Position numbers and translations under genes: made by a program. Below, in pieces: positions 1 to 7,602 of a stretch of 13,164 nucleotides of DNA. Below the pieces are notes generated by a model. The model worked only from the letters and a program-made list of their open reading frames with translations, made no database searches and was not told the origin of the DNA. The stretch's first letter is position 1. Each line of letters opens with the position of its first letter. Origin of the DNA: Nitrosomonas sp. UBA6494 (GTDB taxonomy: Bacteria > Pseudomonadota > Gammaproteobacteria > Burkholderiales > Nitrosomonadaceae); the NCBI GenBank assembly GCA_002435335.1, contig DJMI01000077.1:8321-21484 (forward strand), in the 5' to 3' direction.

Positions 1-398
<398 letters not shown>

Positions 399-653
399 AT
401 GCAAATTCATGTTTACGATACTTATGTAAAGGCCAAAGATGGGCATACCATGCACTTCGATGTGTTTACCTCAGTCAAAGACGATCAAAAGGCCGTTGAA
501 TATGCAAAACAATGGCTAGCGACTGTTGGCGAAGGGGATGCGATTGTTACCAGTCGTGAATGCAGTTTTTGCCACAGTCAAAGCGCACCACCTCAAGTAA
601 TCGACGAGATCAATAAAAATGGTTTTTATATCTACAAAATGGAAGGCTGCTAA
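399..653 (+). CDS. DUF2024 family small protein
   Basis: This is an 84-residue soluble protein with no signal peptide or membrane segment. Its N-terminus (MQIHVYDTYVKAKDG), the central CSFCHSQ stretch and the C-terminal MEGC match, from memory, the DUF2024 family. A family member from Nitrosomonas europaea has, as I recall, a structural-genomics NMR structure, but no function is established. Cysteines sit at 55, 58 and 84 and His59 follows the CxxC, so metal binding or redox chemistry is possible but unproven. The start is well supported: a strong ribosome binding site, AGGAAGGG (386-393), lies five bases before the ATG. It is probably its own transcription unit, with a 94-base gap to the next gene. 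Confidence 0.88.
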   Translation: MQIHVYDTYVKAKDGHTMHFDVFTSVKDDQKAVEYAKQWLATVGEGDAIVTSRECSFCHSQSAPPQVIDEINKNGFYIYKMEGC

Positions 654-747
654 TCAAGAGATTATTGATTGAATAGGCAATGCAATTAATAGCATTCCCA
701 TCAACAATAGCTAATTCGCATTATTTCTTACTTTCAAGGTTCTTGAG

Positions 748-1263
748 ATGATTCAGAAAATCAGTAAGTTTGTGATCACCGGAGCATTATTGGCATTGAA
801 TCATGTTGCGCACGCGGCTGAACCGAAATTGATCGGGCAGCATGGCGATTGGGCGGCTTACATGTTCATGGAAAACAACAACAAGGTTTGTTACATGGTG
901 AGTCAGCCGCAAAAAGCCGAAGGGAATTACAGTAAACGAGGGGAAGTTTATGCTTTGGTTACACATCGCCCTGCCGAGAAAAGCAAGAATGTATTCAGCT
1001 ATATAGCTGGTTATCCTTACAAAGCGGGTAGTGAAGCGACGATGACCGTCAATAATCAAAAATTTCGTCTTTTCACTCAAGACGACTCCGCTTGGGCACC
1101 CGATGAAGCAACTGACAACAAAATCACAGATGCGATCAAACGGGGAAGTTCGTTGGTTGTAAAAGGCGCATCGGCCCGCGGTACCGAAACAACCGATACA
1201 TTCAGCTTAAACGGTTCGGGTGCTGCATATAAAGCGATTTCAGCTGAATGCGGTATAAAGTAA
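748..1263 (+). CDS. Secreted IalB-like (invasion associated locus B) family protein
   Basis: A 171-residue protein that is most likely periplasmic. Residues 1-23 form a signal peptide: Lys4 and Lys7, a hydrophobic core, then AHA before AEP, which suggests cleavage after residue 23. The mature part begins with a GQHGDWAAY motif and has the SQPQ and KAGSEATMTV-like patches seen in the IalB family (PF06776), plus two cysteines (48 and 168) placed to form a disulfide across the domain. The family is named after a Bartonella invasion protein, but most members are in free-living bacteria and their role is unknown, so the name implies nothing about virulence here. AAGG at 736-739 is a modest ribosome binding site eight bases before the ATG. 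Family assignment is from recalled pattern only. Confidence 0.8.
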   Translation: MIQKISKFVITGALLALNHVAHAAEPKLIGQHGDWAAYMFMENNNKVCYMVSQPQKAEGNYSKRGEVYALVTHRPAEKSKNVFSYIAGYPYKAGSEATMTVNNQKFRLFTQDDSAWAPDEATDNKITDAIKRGSSLVVKGASARGTETTDTFSLNGSGAAYKAISAECGIK

Positions 1264-1321
1264 TATCTTTCCGACAACGAACAAATCTGGACGGATTGAA
1301 TAAGCTAAGAGATAGACAGGT

Positions 1322-1669
1322 ATGAGCGAAAAGATCATCATTTATCAAAAGCCTACTTGCAGCAAGTGCAGAGCAACATTGTCGCTTCTCAATGAAAGCG
1401 GGAAGCCGTTCGATGCTATCAATTACTATGAAGAACCACTTACGGCGGAGAAGTTACGCGAACTGATACAGAAGTTGAATTTACCGGTACGCGCCGTTTT
1501 GCGCAGCGATGAACCGGCTGCACGAGGACTGGAATCCGCTTCAGATAACGAAATTATTGACGCGATGGTGGCGAATCCAGATTTGATTCAGCGCCCGATC
1601 GTGGTACGTGGCAATGCCGCGAAGTTGTGTCGACCGCCTGAAAATGTTCTTTCTTTACTTAAAGAATAA
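1322..1669 (+). CDS. arsC: ArsC-family thioredoxin-fold reductase (arsenate reductase-like)
   Basis: A 115-residue cytoplasmic protein of the usual length for the glutaredoxin-dependent ArsC/Spx family. The active-site loop is PTCSKCR (residues 11-17): Cys13 is the expected catalytic nucleophile that attacks arsenate. The three arginines that hold the anion in classical ArsC appear to be present as Arg61 (AVLR), Arg91 (QRPIVV) and Arg104 (LCRPPE). Cys16 makes a CxxC pair where many ArsC proteins have a serine, so the redox partner or even the substrate may differ. No arsenic resistance genes (arsR, arsB, acr3) are nearby, so arsenate reduction in vivo is inferred only from the fold. AGG at 1317-1319 lies close before the ATG. 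Transcription probably ends at the hairpin at 1719-1747. Confidence 0.85.
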   Translation: MSEKIIIYQKPTCSKCRATLSLLNESGKPFDAINYYEEPLTAEKLRELIQKLNLPVRAVLRSDEPAARGLESASDNEIIDAMVANPDLIQRPIVVRGNAAKLCRPPENVLSLLKE

Positions 1670-1710
1670 TTAAGTCACAAATTAGTTCATAGTTCATTAA
1701 AGTTAAAGCA

Positions 1711-1756
1711 TAAATAAAAAGGCTGTGCAAAAAACCTGCACAGCCTTCTTCTTTTT
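1711..1756. terminator. Bidirectional intrinsic terminator between arsC-like gene and rplS
   Basis: An 11-base-pair perfect stem (1719-1729 with 1737-1747; core GGCTGTGCA/TGCACAGCC) closes a seven-base loop. T-rich sequence follows on the plus strand (CTTCTTTTT), and an A-rich run precedes the stem, giving TTTTTATTTA on the minus strand. It lies between two convergent genes, so it should serve both the arsC-like gene and the ribosomal operon. Confidence 0.9.
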
Positions 1757-1768
1757 AACACCAATCGT

Positions 1769-2182
1769 TTATTCAGCTACCGCGCTTTGCTCTCCTACTA
1801 CTGCAGCATTTTTACTGTTACCCGCGCGAGCCGGTAATTTTTCGCGAATACGAGCCGATTTTCCAGCGCGATCTCTTAGGTAATACAGTTTTGCCCTGCG
1901 CACTGCGCCGCGTCGCTTGATATCAACGCTTGCAATCAGTGGAGAATAAGTTTGGAAAGTACGTTCTACGCCTTCACCGCTGGAAATTTTGCGAACCGTA
2001 AACGACGAATTGAGACCACGGTTGCGCTTGGCTATGACTACACCTTCATAAGCTTGTACGCGTTTACGATCACCTTCGACGACATTCACATTAACCACCA
2101 CAGTGTCTCCTGGTGCAAAATCAGGTATTTCTTTATTTAGGCGCTTGATTTCTTCTGCTTCTAATTGTTCGATAATGTTCAT
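1769..2182 (-). CDS. rplS: 50S ribosomal protein L19
   Basis: L19 sits at the 30S-50S interface of the ribosome. The 137-residue protein carries the family hallmarks: PGDTVVVNVNVVEG, the RVQAYEGVVIAKRNRG stretch, SFTVRKIS and the basic RRAKLYYLRDRAGKSARI segment. It is about 20 residues longer than typical L19 because of an Ala/Ser-rich C-terminal tail after the RIREKLP segment, which is common among betaproteobacterial versions. An AAAGGAAAA ribosome binding site precedes the ATG. It is the last gene of rpsP-rimM-trmD-rplS, 22 bases after trmD, and is followed at once by a strong terminator. Confidence 0.98.
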   Translation of the reverse strand: MNIIEQLEAEEIKRLNKEIPDFAPGDTVVVNVNVVEGDRKRVQAYEGVVIAKRNRGLNSSFTVRKISSGEGVERTFQTYSPLIASVDIKRRGAVRRAKLYYLRDRAGKSARIREKLPARAGNSKNAAVVGEQSAVAE

Positions 2183-2204
2183 ATTTTTCCTTTCATTGCC
2201 AATT

Positions 2205-2981
2205 CTACCTGAATTTACAGGATTGTTTGAATTCTTCCAAAAGCTGTTCTTCTTCCAAAGTCATTCCGTTTGCAAATTTTAATGCAAATAAATCGGGGCG
2301 TTTCATCCATGTCCGACCTAATGCTTGCTGCAATCGCCAGCGACGAATATGCGCATGATTACCCGACATTAGGATTTCAGGTACCGAATCACCGTGGTAG
2401 ATCTCAGGACGAGTGTAATGCGGGTAATCTAACAATCCCTCGACAAACGAATCTTGATTAGCCGATTCCTGATCACCCAAAGTACCCGGAATTTGCCTGA
2501 CAATACAGTCAATCAACACCATAGCGGCTAATTCACCGCCAGAAATAACATAATCCCCAATCGAAATTTCTCTATCGACTTGCCGCTCAATGACGCGCTC
2601 ATCTATACCTTCATAGCGCCCGCACAATAAAATCACCCCCGGCAACTGGCTTAATTCACAAACCTTGTTATGATCAAGCCGATCACCTTGCGGCGTCAAA
2701 TAGATAACCGAGTGTTTTTCAATACCATTCGCGCACTGTCTTAATTTTGCTTGTTCGATGGCATCTTCGAGTGGCTGCGCCATCATCACCATACCCGGCC
2801 CACCGCCATACGGACTATCGTCAACAGTTCGATGATTGTCGTACGCGAAATTACGCGGATTCCACGTGTTCAGCTCGAAAATACCATTCCTACAGGCTCT
2901 TCCGGTTACACCGTAGCACGTAACCGCTTCGAACATTTCCGGAAACAAGGTGATGACATCGCACGCAAAAGGCATTTTCAT
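2205..2981 (-). CDS. trmD: tRNA (guanine-N1)-methyltransferase TrmD
   Basis: TrmD methylates G37 of tRNAs with a G36pG37 sequence using S-adenosylmethionine, which prevents +1 frameshifts. The chosen 258-residue product has CDVITLFPEMF at 7-17 and YGGGPGMVMM at 58-67. The trefoil-knot SAM site is LLCGRYEGIDERV (118-130) and EISIGDYVISGGELAAM (138-154). GDQESANQDSF (169-179) holds the likely catalytic Asp170, and the C-terminal tRNA-binding segment has HAHIRRWR (209-216). The open frame extends upstream to an ATG at 3023, which would overlap rimM by 38 bases. I prefer the ATG at 2981, five bases after the rimM stop, because family members start close to the DVITLFPEMF motif. The ATG at 2975 is equally possible and is better spaced from the AGG in TTAGGTTG. 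Confidence 0.96.
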   Translation of the reverse strand: MKMPFACDVITLFPEMFEAVTCYGVTGRACRNGIFELNTWNPRNFAYDNHRTVDDSPYGGGPGMVMMAQPLEDAIEQAKLRQCANGIEKHSVIYLTPQGDRLDHNKVCELSQLPGVILLCGRYEGIDERVIERQVDREISIGDYVISGGELAAMVLIDCIVRQIPGTLGDQESANQDSFVEGLLDYPHYTRPEIYHGDSVPEILMSGNHAHIRRWRLQQALGRTWMKRPDLFALKFANGMTLEEEQLLEEFKQSCKFR

Positions 2982-2985
2982 CAAC

Positions 2986-3498
2986 CTAATAATCCAACTC
3001 CCAATCAACCACGACCCGAGCATGTCGCAAATCTACTTCAATGACAAATTGCTCAATAAAGGGAATCAGTATTTCTGTTACCTCTTTACTCGCACTTTGT
3101 ACGCGTAATACATCATTTGCTCCTGTTTCTATCAATCCCGTGATTGTTCCCAGCGCTACACCCGTCGTATTAACAACTTCACAACCGATCAAATCCGACC
3201 AATAATAACCTTCCGTTCCATCCTCCACCAAATCCGGTAACTGACTGCGTGGAATCGCTATCAACATGCCTTTTAATTGTGAAGCCTGTGTACGATCGGT
3301 AATTTGTTTCAGTTTTACTACCAGTGTATTGCCGCTAATACGAGCATCATCAACCTGCACTTCTTGCCATTGATCGTTTGGGCGACTTAACCACCAAGAC
3401 GAATAATCCAATAGCCCATCGATTAACTCTGTATATGGATTAATTTTAATCCATCCATGTATGCCAAATGGGCCGATAATATGGCCCATGACAACCAT
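2986..3498 (-). CDS. rimM: 16S rRNA processing protein RimM
   Basis: RimM is a 30S assembly factor that works on the head domain of 16S rRNA and binds S19. The 170-residue protein has the N-terminal barrel signature GHIIGPFGIHGWIKINPYTE (split about residues 5-24) and the C-terminal PRC-barrel start GYYWSDLIGCEVVN. The length is normal for the family. There are two possible starts, Met1 (3498) and Met4 (3489). Neither is preceded by a recognisable Shine-Dalgarno sequence: the 36-base gap after rpsP reads only weakly purine-rich (CTAAGATCATAGACC). Translation may therefore depend on ribosomes finishing rpsP. It ends five bases before the trmD start. Confidence 0.95.
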   Translation of the reverse strand: MVVMGHIIGPFGIHGWIKINPYTELIDGLLDYSSWWLSRPNDQWQEVQVDDARISGNTLVVKLKQITDRTQASQLKGMLIAIPRSQLPDLVEDGTEGYYWSDLIGCEVVNTTGVALGTITGLIETGANDVLRVQSASKEVTEILIPFIEQFVIEVDLRHARVVVDWELDY

Positions 3499-3534
3499 TG
3501 GTATACTGCGGTCTATGATCTTAGTTATTAGCTG

Positions 3535-3786
3535 TTATGCTTTGCTGGAAGCAAATTGCTTGATCAGACGACTGACAGTTGAAGACAATTGAGCTCCGTT
3601 GGATTGCCAATAGGCAACTCGATCCAGTTGAACGCGCAGTGCTTCCTCGCCTTCGATGGCCCTCGGATTATAAAAACCGACCCGCTCAATAAATCTGCCA
3701 TCGCGAGCGTAACGAGAGTTCGCCACAACCATATTAAAAAAAGGGCGTTTTTTTGCACCACCCCTTGCCAATCTGATAATAACCAT
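3535..3786 (-). CDS. rpsP: 30S ribosomal protein S16
   Basis: S16 is an early-binding protein needed for 30S subunit assembly. The 83-residue product starts MVIIRLARGGAKKRPFF and contains the diagnostic VANSRYARDGRFIERVGFYNP-like region and YWQSNGAQLSSTV, with a normal family length. It is the first gene of the four-gene ribosomal operon. AGGT about eleven bases before the ATG is the likely ribosome binding site, and a sigma-70-type promoter lies just upstream. Confidence 0.98.
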   Translation of the reverse strand: MVIIRLARGGAKKRPFFNMVVANSRYARDGRFIERVGFYNPRAIEGEEALRVQLDRVAYWQSNGAQLSSTVSRLIKQFASSKA

Positions 3787-3838
3787 ATTTATTTTTACCT
3801 GTTAACCTGATTTTAGGCTGGAATTAATATAACATTTA

Positions 3839-3868
3839 ATTTTACAGCAGTTTCTGCAATCCTGACAA
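3839..3868 (-). promoter_or_regulatory. Predicted sigma-70 promoter of the rpsP operon
   Basis: Read on the minus strand, TTGTCA (3868-3863) and TAAAAT (3844-3839) are separated by 18 bases. This gives a good -35/-10 pair, with the start of transcription expected near 3832, about 45 bases before the rpsP ATG. It lies in the divergent gap with the glcF-like gene, where only AT-rich sequence without a clear plus-strand promoter is visible. This is a pattern match only. Confidence 0.6.
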
Positions 3869-3960
3869 GTGATAAAATGATTACCATCCAACACAGCAAC
3901 CTGTCTCTTCGATGCTAATTTATTCGTAAAGATCATTAAAAATTCCGGAAAAAGAAAAAA

Positions 3961-5247
3961 TTGCCCGATCAGCTTATTGAAAATCGAATTATTGCAGAGA
4001 CCAATCAGTGTGTCGCCTGCGGACTTTGTTTGCCGCATTGTCCGACCTATCGCTTACTGCAGTCAGAAGCCGATTCTCCACGGGGGCGCATTGCCTTGAT
4101 GAATGGCGTTGTTACTAAGCGCATTCCCATGAACACACGATTCATCGAGCACATGGATCGCTGCTTGACATGCCGCGCTTGTGAATCAGTATGTCCCAAT
4201 CAAGTGGCTTATGGTGATTTAATCGATCAAATGCGCGCCCTGATAGCACAGCAAGAGAAATCGCCTGACACAGCACGCCAATCTCAAGTACTGAATTTAT
4301 TGGTGCGTTTCTTTCTGCATCGACCTAAGCGGCTGGAACTGTTGCGGCGATTGTTTTATTTTGCGCAACGGCATAACGGCTTGTACCTGCTTGGCCGATT
4401 AAATCGATTATTTACGCCACGCTTGTTCAAATTCATGACACAACTGCCACTCGTCAAATTTCCTTGCATTGAGTTCAGCAACGAATGCTATCGAACAGGT
4501 AACGCCTGGCGAGAAATTTATCCCGCGATTGAACAGGAACGAGGTCGCGTCGGATTGTTTTTAGGATGTGTGGCGCGCCTAACAGATGCAGAAACGCTAA
4601 ACGCCAGCATTTATGTCCTGAATCGGTTGGGTTATACCGTGCATATTCCATCCACTCAGACTTGCTGTGGCGCAATTGATCGGCATCACGGTGCATTTTC
4701 GATGGCCGAAACCCTAGTGCAGCAAAATAGAATGGCTTTTTCGACATTGAATATCGAAGCTGTGATCACTACGGCTTCAGGATGTGGCGTGCAGTTGCTG
4801 GAATCCGGTTTAACAAATGATCGGATCAAAGTAATGGACATCAATCATTTTCTGGTTACGGCAACGGGATGGGAGGATTTGGAAATCGCGCCGTTGCCGC
4901 AAAAAATTCTCGTGCACGAACCATGCACTTTGCGTAATGTCTTTCGGTCACAGCAATATCAGTATCAATTGATCGCAAATATTCCGGGTGCTCAGCCACT
5001 GCCAATGGCCGATAACGACCAGTGCTGCGGTGCCGCAGGAAGCTATTTTATCGAACAACCCGAGCTCGCAGACCGATTGCTGGATAATAAACTGACACAA
5101 ATCGATGATAAGGAAACAACCTATTTGGTTACCGCAAATATTGGTTGCGCCATGTTTATTGCCAATGGCTTACTTGAAAAAGGCCTCAACACAAAAATAA
5201 TGCACCCGGTTACATTACTGGCACGACAAATGGGTTTGCAATTATAA
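3961..5247 (+). CDS. glcF: GlcF-like iron-sulfur protein (glycolate oxidase Fe-S subunit family)
   Basis: A 428-residue cytoplasmic or membrane-associated electron-transfer subunit. Two ferredoxin-type 4Fe-4S motifs lie near the N-terminus: CVACGLCLPHCP (17-28) and CLTCRACESVCP (68-79). Two CCG domains follow, with CCGAIDRHH and CCGAAGSY, as in GlcF, LutA and heterodisulfide reductase HdrB proteins. Family relatives pass electrons from a flavin 2-hydroxyacid dehydrogenase (GlcD/GlcE) to quinone. No glcD or glcE is adjacent, so the partner must be elsewhere and glycolate as substrate is unproven. The frame is closed by a stop at 3937-3939 and contains no ATG near the first motif. The start is therefore TTG at 3961, preceded by GGAAAAAGA. 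It diverges from the rpsP operon; coq7, a quinone biosynthesis gene, follows 118 bases later. Confidence 0.87.
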   Translation: MPDQLIENRIIAETNQCVACGLCLPHCPTYRLLQSEADSPRGRIALMNGVVTKRIPMNTRFIEHMDRCLTCRACESVCPNQVAYGDLIDQMRALIAQQEKSPDTARQSQVLNLLVRFFLHRPKRLELLRRLFYFAQRHNGLYLLGRLNRLFTPRLFKFMTQLPLVKFPCIEFSNECYRTGNAWREIYPAIEQERGRVGLFLGCVARLTDAETLNASIYVLNRLGYTVHIPSTQTCCGAIDRHHGAFSMAETLVQQNRMAFSTLNIEAVITTASGCGVQLLESGLTNDRIKVMDINHFLVTATGWEDLEIAPLPQKILVHEPCTLRNVFRSQQYQYQLIANIPGAQPLPMADNDQCCGAAGSYFIEQPELADRLLDNKLTQIDDKETTYLVTANIGCAMFIANGLLEKGLNTKIMHPVTLLARQMGLQL

Positions 5248-5365
5248 TCAAAATGCATGAAGGATAAAGGTAGAGCAACTCGCAAGGTTACACATAAAAC
5301 TATATCCATCCTTACGAATATCGCCCTATAATGACATTTCACAATCCGGTAGTACGACGATATAT

Positions 5366-5992
5366 ATGATTACCATCGACAAATTAATTATTGGTTTTGA
5401 CAGCGCTTTGCGAACACTTCTGTCCCCAGCGCAAACAGTGCGACCGGTACCGGGCAGTGCGTTGCCGGAACACGATTTAACCGATTCAGAAAAACGATTG
5501 TCTTGCGCGCTGATGCGAGTCAACCACGTAGGTGAAGTTTGTGCTCAAGCCTTATATCAGGGTCAAGGATTAACGGCACGCAACCAGGATGTACAACAAA
5601 CACTGATGCAGGCTGCGCGCGAAGAAACAGAGCATTTGGCATGGACGGAACGTCGTATCGCCGAACTAGGCGGGCGTAAAAGTTTTCTTAATCCGCTTTG
5701 GTATGGCGGATCATTTACCATTGGCGTTATTGCCGGAATCTTAGGCGATAAATGGAATTTAGGTTTTTTGGCGGAAACAGAAAACCAAGTGGGCGCACAT
5801 TTAAATAGTCATTTGGATCAACTGCCGGTCAATGATGAAAAGAGCCGGGCAATCGTAACTCAAATGAAAGTCGATGAAGCATGCCATGCCACCATGGCGC
5901 TATCATATGGTGGCGCCGAATTACCTTTGCCGGTTAAGCTTGCAATGAAACTAAGTTCCAAAGTAATGACCAAAACAGCTTACTGGGTTTAA
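5366..5992 (+). CDS. coq7: Coq7-type demethoxyubiquinone hydroxylase
   Basis: This diiron enzyme hydroxylates 2-polyprenyl-3-methyl-6-methoxy-1,4-benzoquinone, the penultimate step of ubiquinone synthesis, at the inner membrane. It is the oxygen-dependent alternative to UbiF. The 208-residue product shows all expected carboxylate-bridged diiron ligands: Glu57 in NHVGE, Glu87 and His90 in EETEH, a Glu in AETEN (137 or 139), and Glu171 and His174 in DEACH. A hydrophobic segment around 115-127 fits membrane contact. The length matches bacterial Coq7 forms with an N-terminal extension of about 40 residues. The ribosome binding site is weak (CCGGTAG at 5346-5352). A perfect TATAAT lies at 5327-5332, without a good -35. 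Confidence 0.95.
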   Translation: MITIDKLIIGFDSALRTLLSPAQTVRPVPGSALPEHDLTDSEKRLSCALMRVNHVGEVCAQALYQGQGLTARNQDVQQTLMQAAREETEHLAWTERRIAELGGRKSFLNPLWYGGSFTIGVIAGILGDKWNLGFLAETENQVGAHLNSHLDQLPVNDEKSRAIVTQMKVDEACHATMALSYGGAELPLPVKLAMKLSSKVMTKTAYWV

Positions 5993-6056
5993 ATGCGTAT
6001 TTCTCTCGCTTACCCCAGAAACTTACCAGAAGTGTCTGTTCTAAAAGATTATCGAT

Positions 6057-6617
6057 ATGAAATCAATTAACCTGACACATCATTTTTTAATAGCAATGCC
6101 ATCAATGTCGGATTCGATTTTCTCCAAGACATTGGCATATATTTGCGAGCATAATGAGCAAGGTGCACTAGGCATCGTTATTAATCGACCTACTGACTTA
6201 ACGTTGGTTAGTTTGTTCAAGCAATTGGGAATTTCATCGGTGGATTCGCCGGTTGAATCGACTCCTGTACTATTCGGCGGACCGGTGCAATTGGATTGCG
6301 GGTTTGTACTGCACCAACCAGTCGGCAATTGGCAATCGACGCTGGTAGTCAATCAGGAGGTCGGTTTAACGACTTCCCTCGACATTTTAAGAGCTATCGC
6401 CAACGATGAAGGTCCTCAGCATGCACTGATCGCAATGGGTTACGCAGGCTGGGCGGCTGGGCAACTCGAGCACGAGCTGGCGCAAAATGCATGGCTAACA
6501 GCGCCGGCGAACGCAGATATATTATTCGACACTCCGTCAGATGAAAGATGGTACGCCGCCATGCAATTACTCGGCATACACGATGCCAATCTTTCCAATG
6601 AAGTCGGACATGCGTAA
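6057..6617 (+). CDS. yqgE: YqgE/AlgH family protein
   Basis: A 186-residue cytoplasmic protein of the UPF0301 family. It begins with the typical LTHHFLIAMPSMSDSIFSKTLAYICEHNEQGALGIV-type N-terminus (residues 5-40) and has FGGPVQLDCGFVLH and YAGWAAGQLEHEL-like segments. The family's biochemical activity is not known. In Pseudomonas the orthologue AlgH lies directly upstream of ruvX-pyrR-pyrB-pyrC', the same order as here. The ribosome binding site is weak (AAAGA before the ATG). The stop codon is only three bases from the ruvX start, so the two are probably co-transcribed and coupled. Confidence 0.95.
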   Translation: MKSINLTHHFLIAMPSMSDSIFSKTLAYICEHNEQGALGIVINRPTDLTLVSLFKQLGISSVDSPVESTPVLFGGPVQLDCGFVLHQPVGNWQSTLVVNQEVGLTTSLDILRAIANDEGPQHALIAMGYAGWAAGQLEHELAQNAWLTAPANADILFDTPSDERWYAAMQLLGIHDANLSNEVGHA

Positions 6618-6620
6618 TCG

Positions 6621-7127
6621 ATGATACCGGTGACGAAAAACGCTATATTATCGCCATCTACAAATGTATCAATCGAGGCGATTCCGTTTGGCAGTGTTTT
6701 GGCGTTCGATTTTGGCATCAAACGAATCGGCGTGGCAATCGGCAATACTGCATTATGTGCCGCACAACCTCTGGAGACAATCGATACCGATGTCACGGAA
6801 CGTCGCTTTGCTCGAATAGCACAATTGATCGAAACATGGCAGCCTGTATTATTAGTAGTTGGATTGCCGCTTCATAGCAATGGAACCGCTCATGAGTTAA
6901 CACAACTGTGTCAGCGGTTTGCAAGACGACTAACAGGGCGATTCGGTGTTAAAGTAATTTTACAGGATGAACGCTTTTCCAGCGAAACGGCCGCTATTGC
7001 ACTACGCGAAAGTGGGATAGCCGGTAGAAAACAAAAATCCATACTGGATCAAATAGCCGCACAGCAAATCCTTCAATCTTTTTTTGACGAACAAAATGCA
7101 ATTACCCGACGCGGAAGCAGCCTATAA
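6621..7127 (+). CDS. ruvX: RuvX/YqgF RNase H-like nuclease
   Basis: A 168-residue RNase H-fold protein, described both as a putative Holliday junction resolvase and as a nuclease maturing the 5' end of 16S rRNA. The fold signature is SVLAFDFGIKRIGVAIG, with the first catalytic Asp at residue 30. VVGLPLHSNGT, LQDERFSS (second acidic site) and LDQIAAQQIL (third acidic residue) follow. The approximately 25-residue N-terminal extension before the first strand lacks an alternative start. It begins three bases after yqgE, and its end overlaps pyrR by 32 bases. Confidence 0.95.
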   Translation: MIPVTKNAILSPSTNVSIEAIPFGSVLAFDFGIKRIGVAIGNTALCAAQPLETIDTDVTERRFARIAQLIETWQPVLLVVGLPLHSNGTAHELTQLCQRFARRLTGRFGVKVILQDERFSSETAAIALRESGIAGRKQKSILDQIAAQQILQSFFDEQNAITRRGSSL

Positions 7128-7602
7128 AAATCTCTCGGCACAAATACGAGCCGATCATGAGAAAGATTTTTCTTTGGTCGGCATTCGTACTGGTGGCGCC
7201 TGGGTAGCAGAACGCTTACATCGTGAGTTGGCTAATGCCAAACCACTGGGGTTATTAAGCACGTCTTTTCATCGCGATGATTTTGCCAAGATTGGATTAC
7301 ATACACAAACCAAGCCTTCCGAAATACCTTTTGACGTAAACGGAGCGCATATTTTGTTGATCGATGATGTATTGCATACTGGCAGAACCATACGTGCAGC
7401 AATCAACGAATTGTTCGATTATGGACGGCCGGCGTCAATCAGTCTTGCCATACTCGTTGATCGTCACGGCAGAGAATTGCCGATTGCGGCGCAATATTCG
7501 GGAACAGCATTTGATTTGCCGCAAGATGAAATGCTGGAGTTGCAGCAAAACGAACAAGGAAAATTCAGCTTTCGCTTATATCGTAAGAGCCGTTCGGAAT
7601 GA
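7096..7602 (+). CDS. pyrR: PyrR: pyrimidine operon regulator / uracil phosphoribosyltransferase
   Basis: PyrR has the type I phosphoribosyltransferase fold. It senses UMP and PRPP, binds pyr mRNA in Gram-positive bacteria, and can also make UMP from uracil and PRPP. The 168-residue product shows the PRPP loop LLIDDVLHTGRTIRAA (87-102), the GIRTGGAWVAERL stretch (29-41) and the LVDRHGRELPI stretch (120-130). The frame opens earlier with a TTG at 7084, but the ATG at 7096 gives the usual MQLPDAE beginning and is my choice. It lies inside the end of ruvX with no Shine-Dalgarno, so reinitiation by translational coupling is likely. I see no PyrR-type attenuator ahead of pyrB, so how it regulates here is open. 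Confidence 0.95.
   Translation: MQLPDAEAAYKNLSAQIRADHEKDFSLVGIRTGGAWVAERLHRELANAKPLGLLSTSFHRDDFAKIGLHTQTKPSEIPFDVNGAHILLIDDVLHTGRTIRAAINELFDYGRPASISLAILVDRHGRELPIAAQYSGTAFDLPQDEMLELQQNEQGKFSFRLYRKSRSE

Noticed and set aside
676..699. Imperfect hairpin (AATGC/GCATT plus GG/CC) between the DUF2024 and IalB-like genes
   Set aside because: The stem is short with a mismatch, the loop is AT-rich and no T-run follows, so it does not qualify as an intrinsic terminator.
2979..3023. Upstream ATG of trmD at 3023
   Set aside because: It would add 14 residues (MLGSWLIGSW...) not expected before the conserved DVITLFPEMF start and would overlap rimM by 38 bases. The ATG at 2981 or 2975 fits better.
3802..4038. 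Minus-strand open frame with a cysteine-rich stretch (CQDCRNCCKIKC)
   Set aside because: It overlaps the 5' end of the glcF-like gene antisense, and its cysteine-rich part lies over the rpsP promoter region. It has no ribosome binding site or recognisable domain. The cysteines look accidental.
5327..5332. Perfect TATAAT upstream of coq7
   Set aside because: No -35-like hexamer is present at 16-18 bases (the sequence there is close to ATCCAT), and the region is AT-rich. It is not listed as a promoter.
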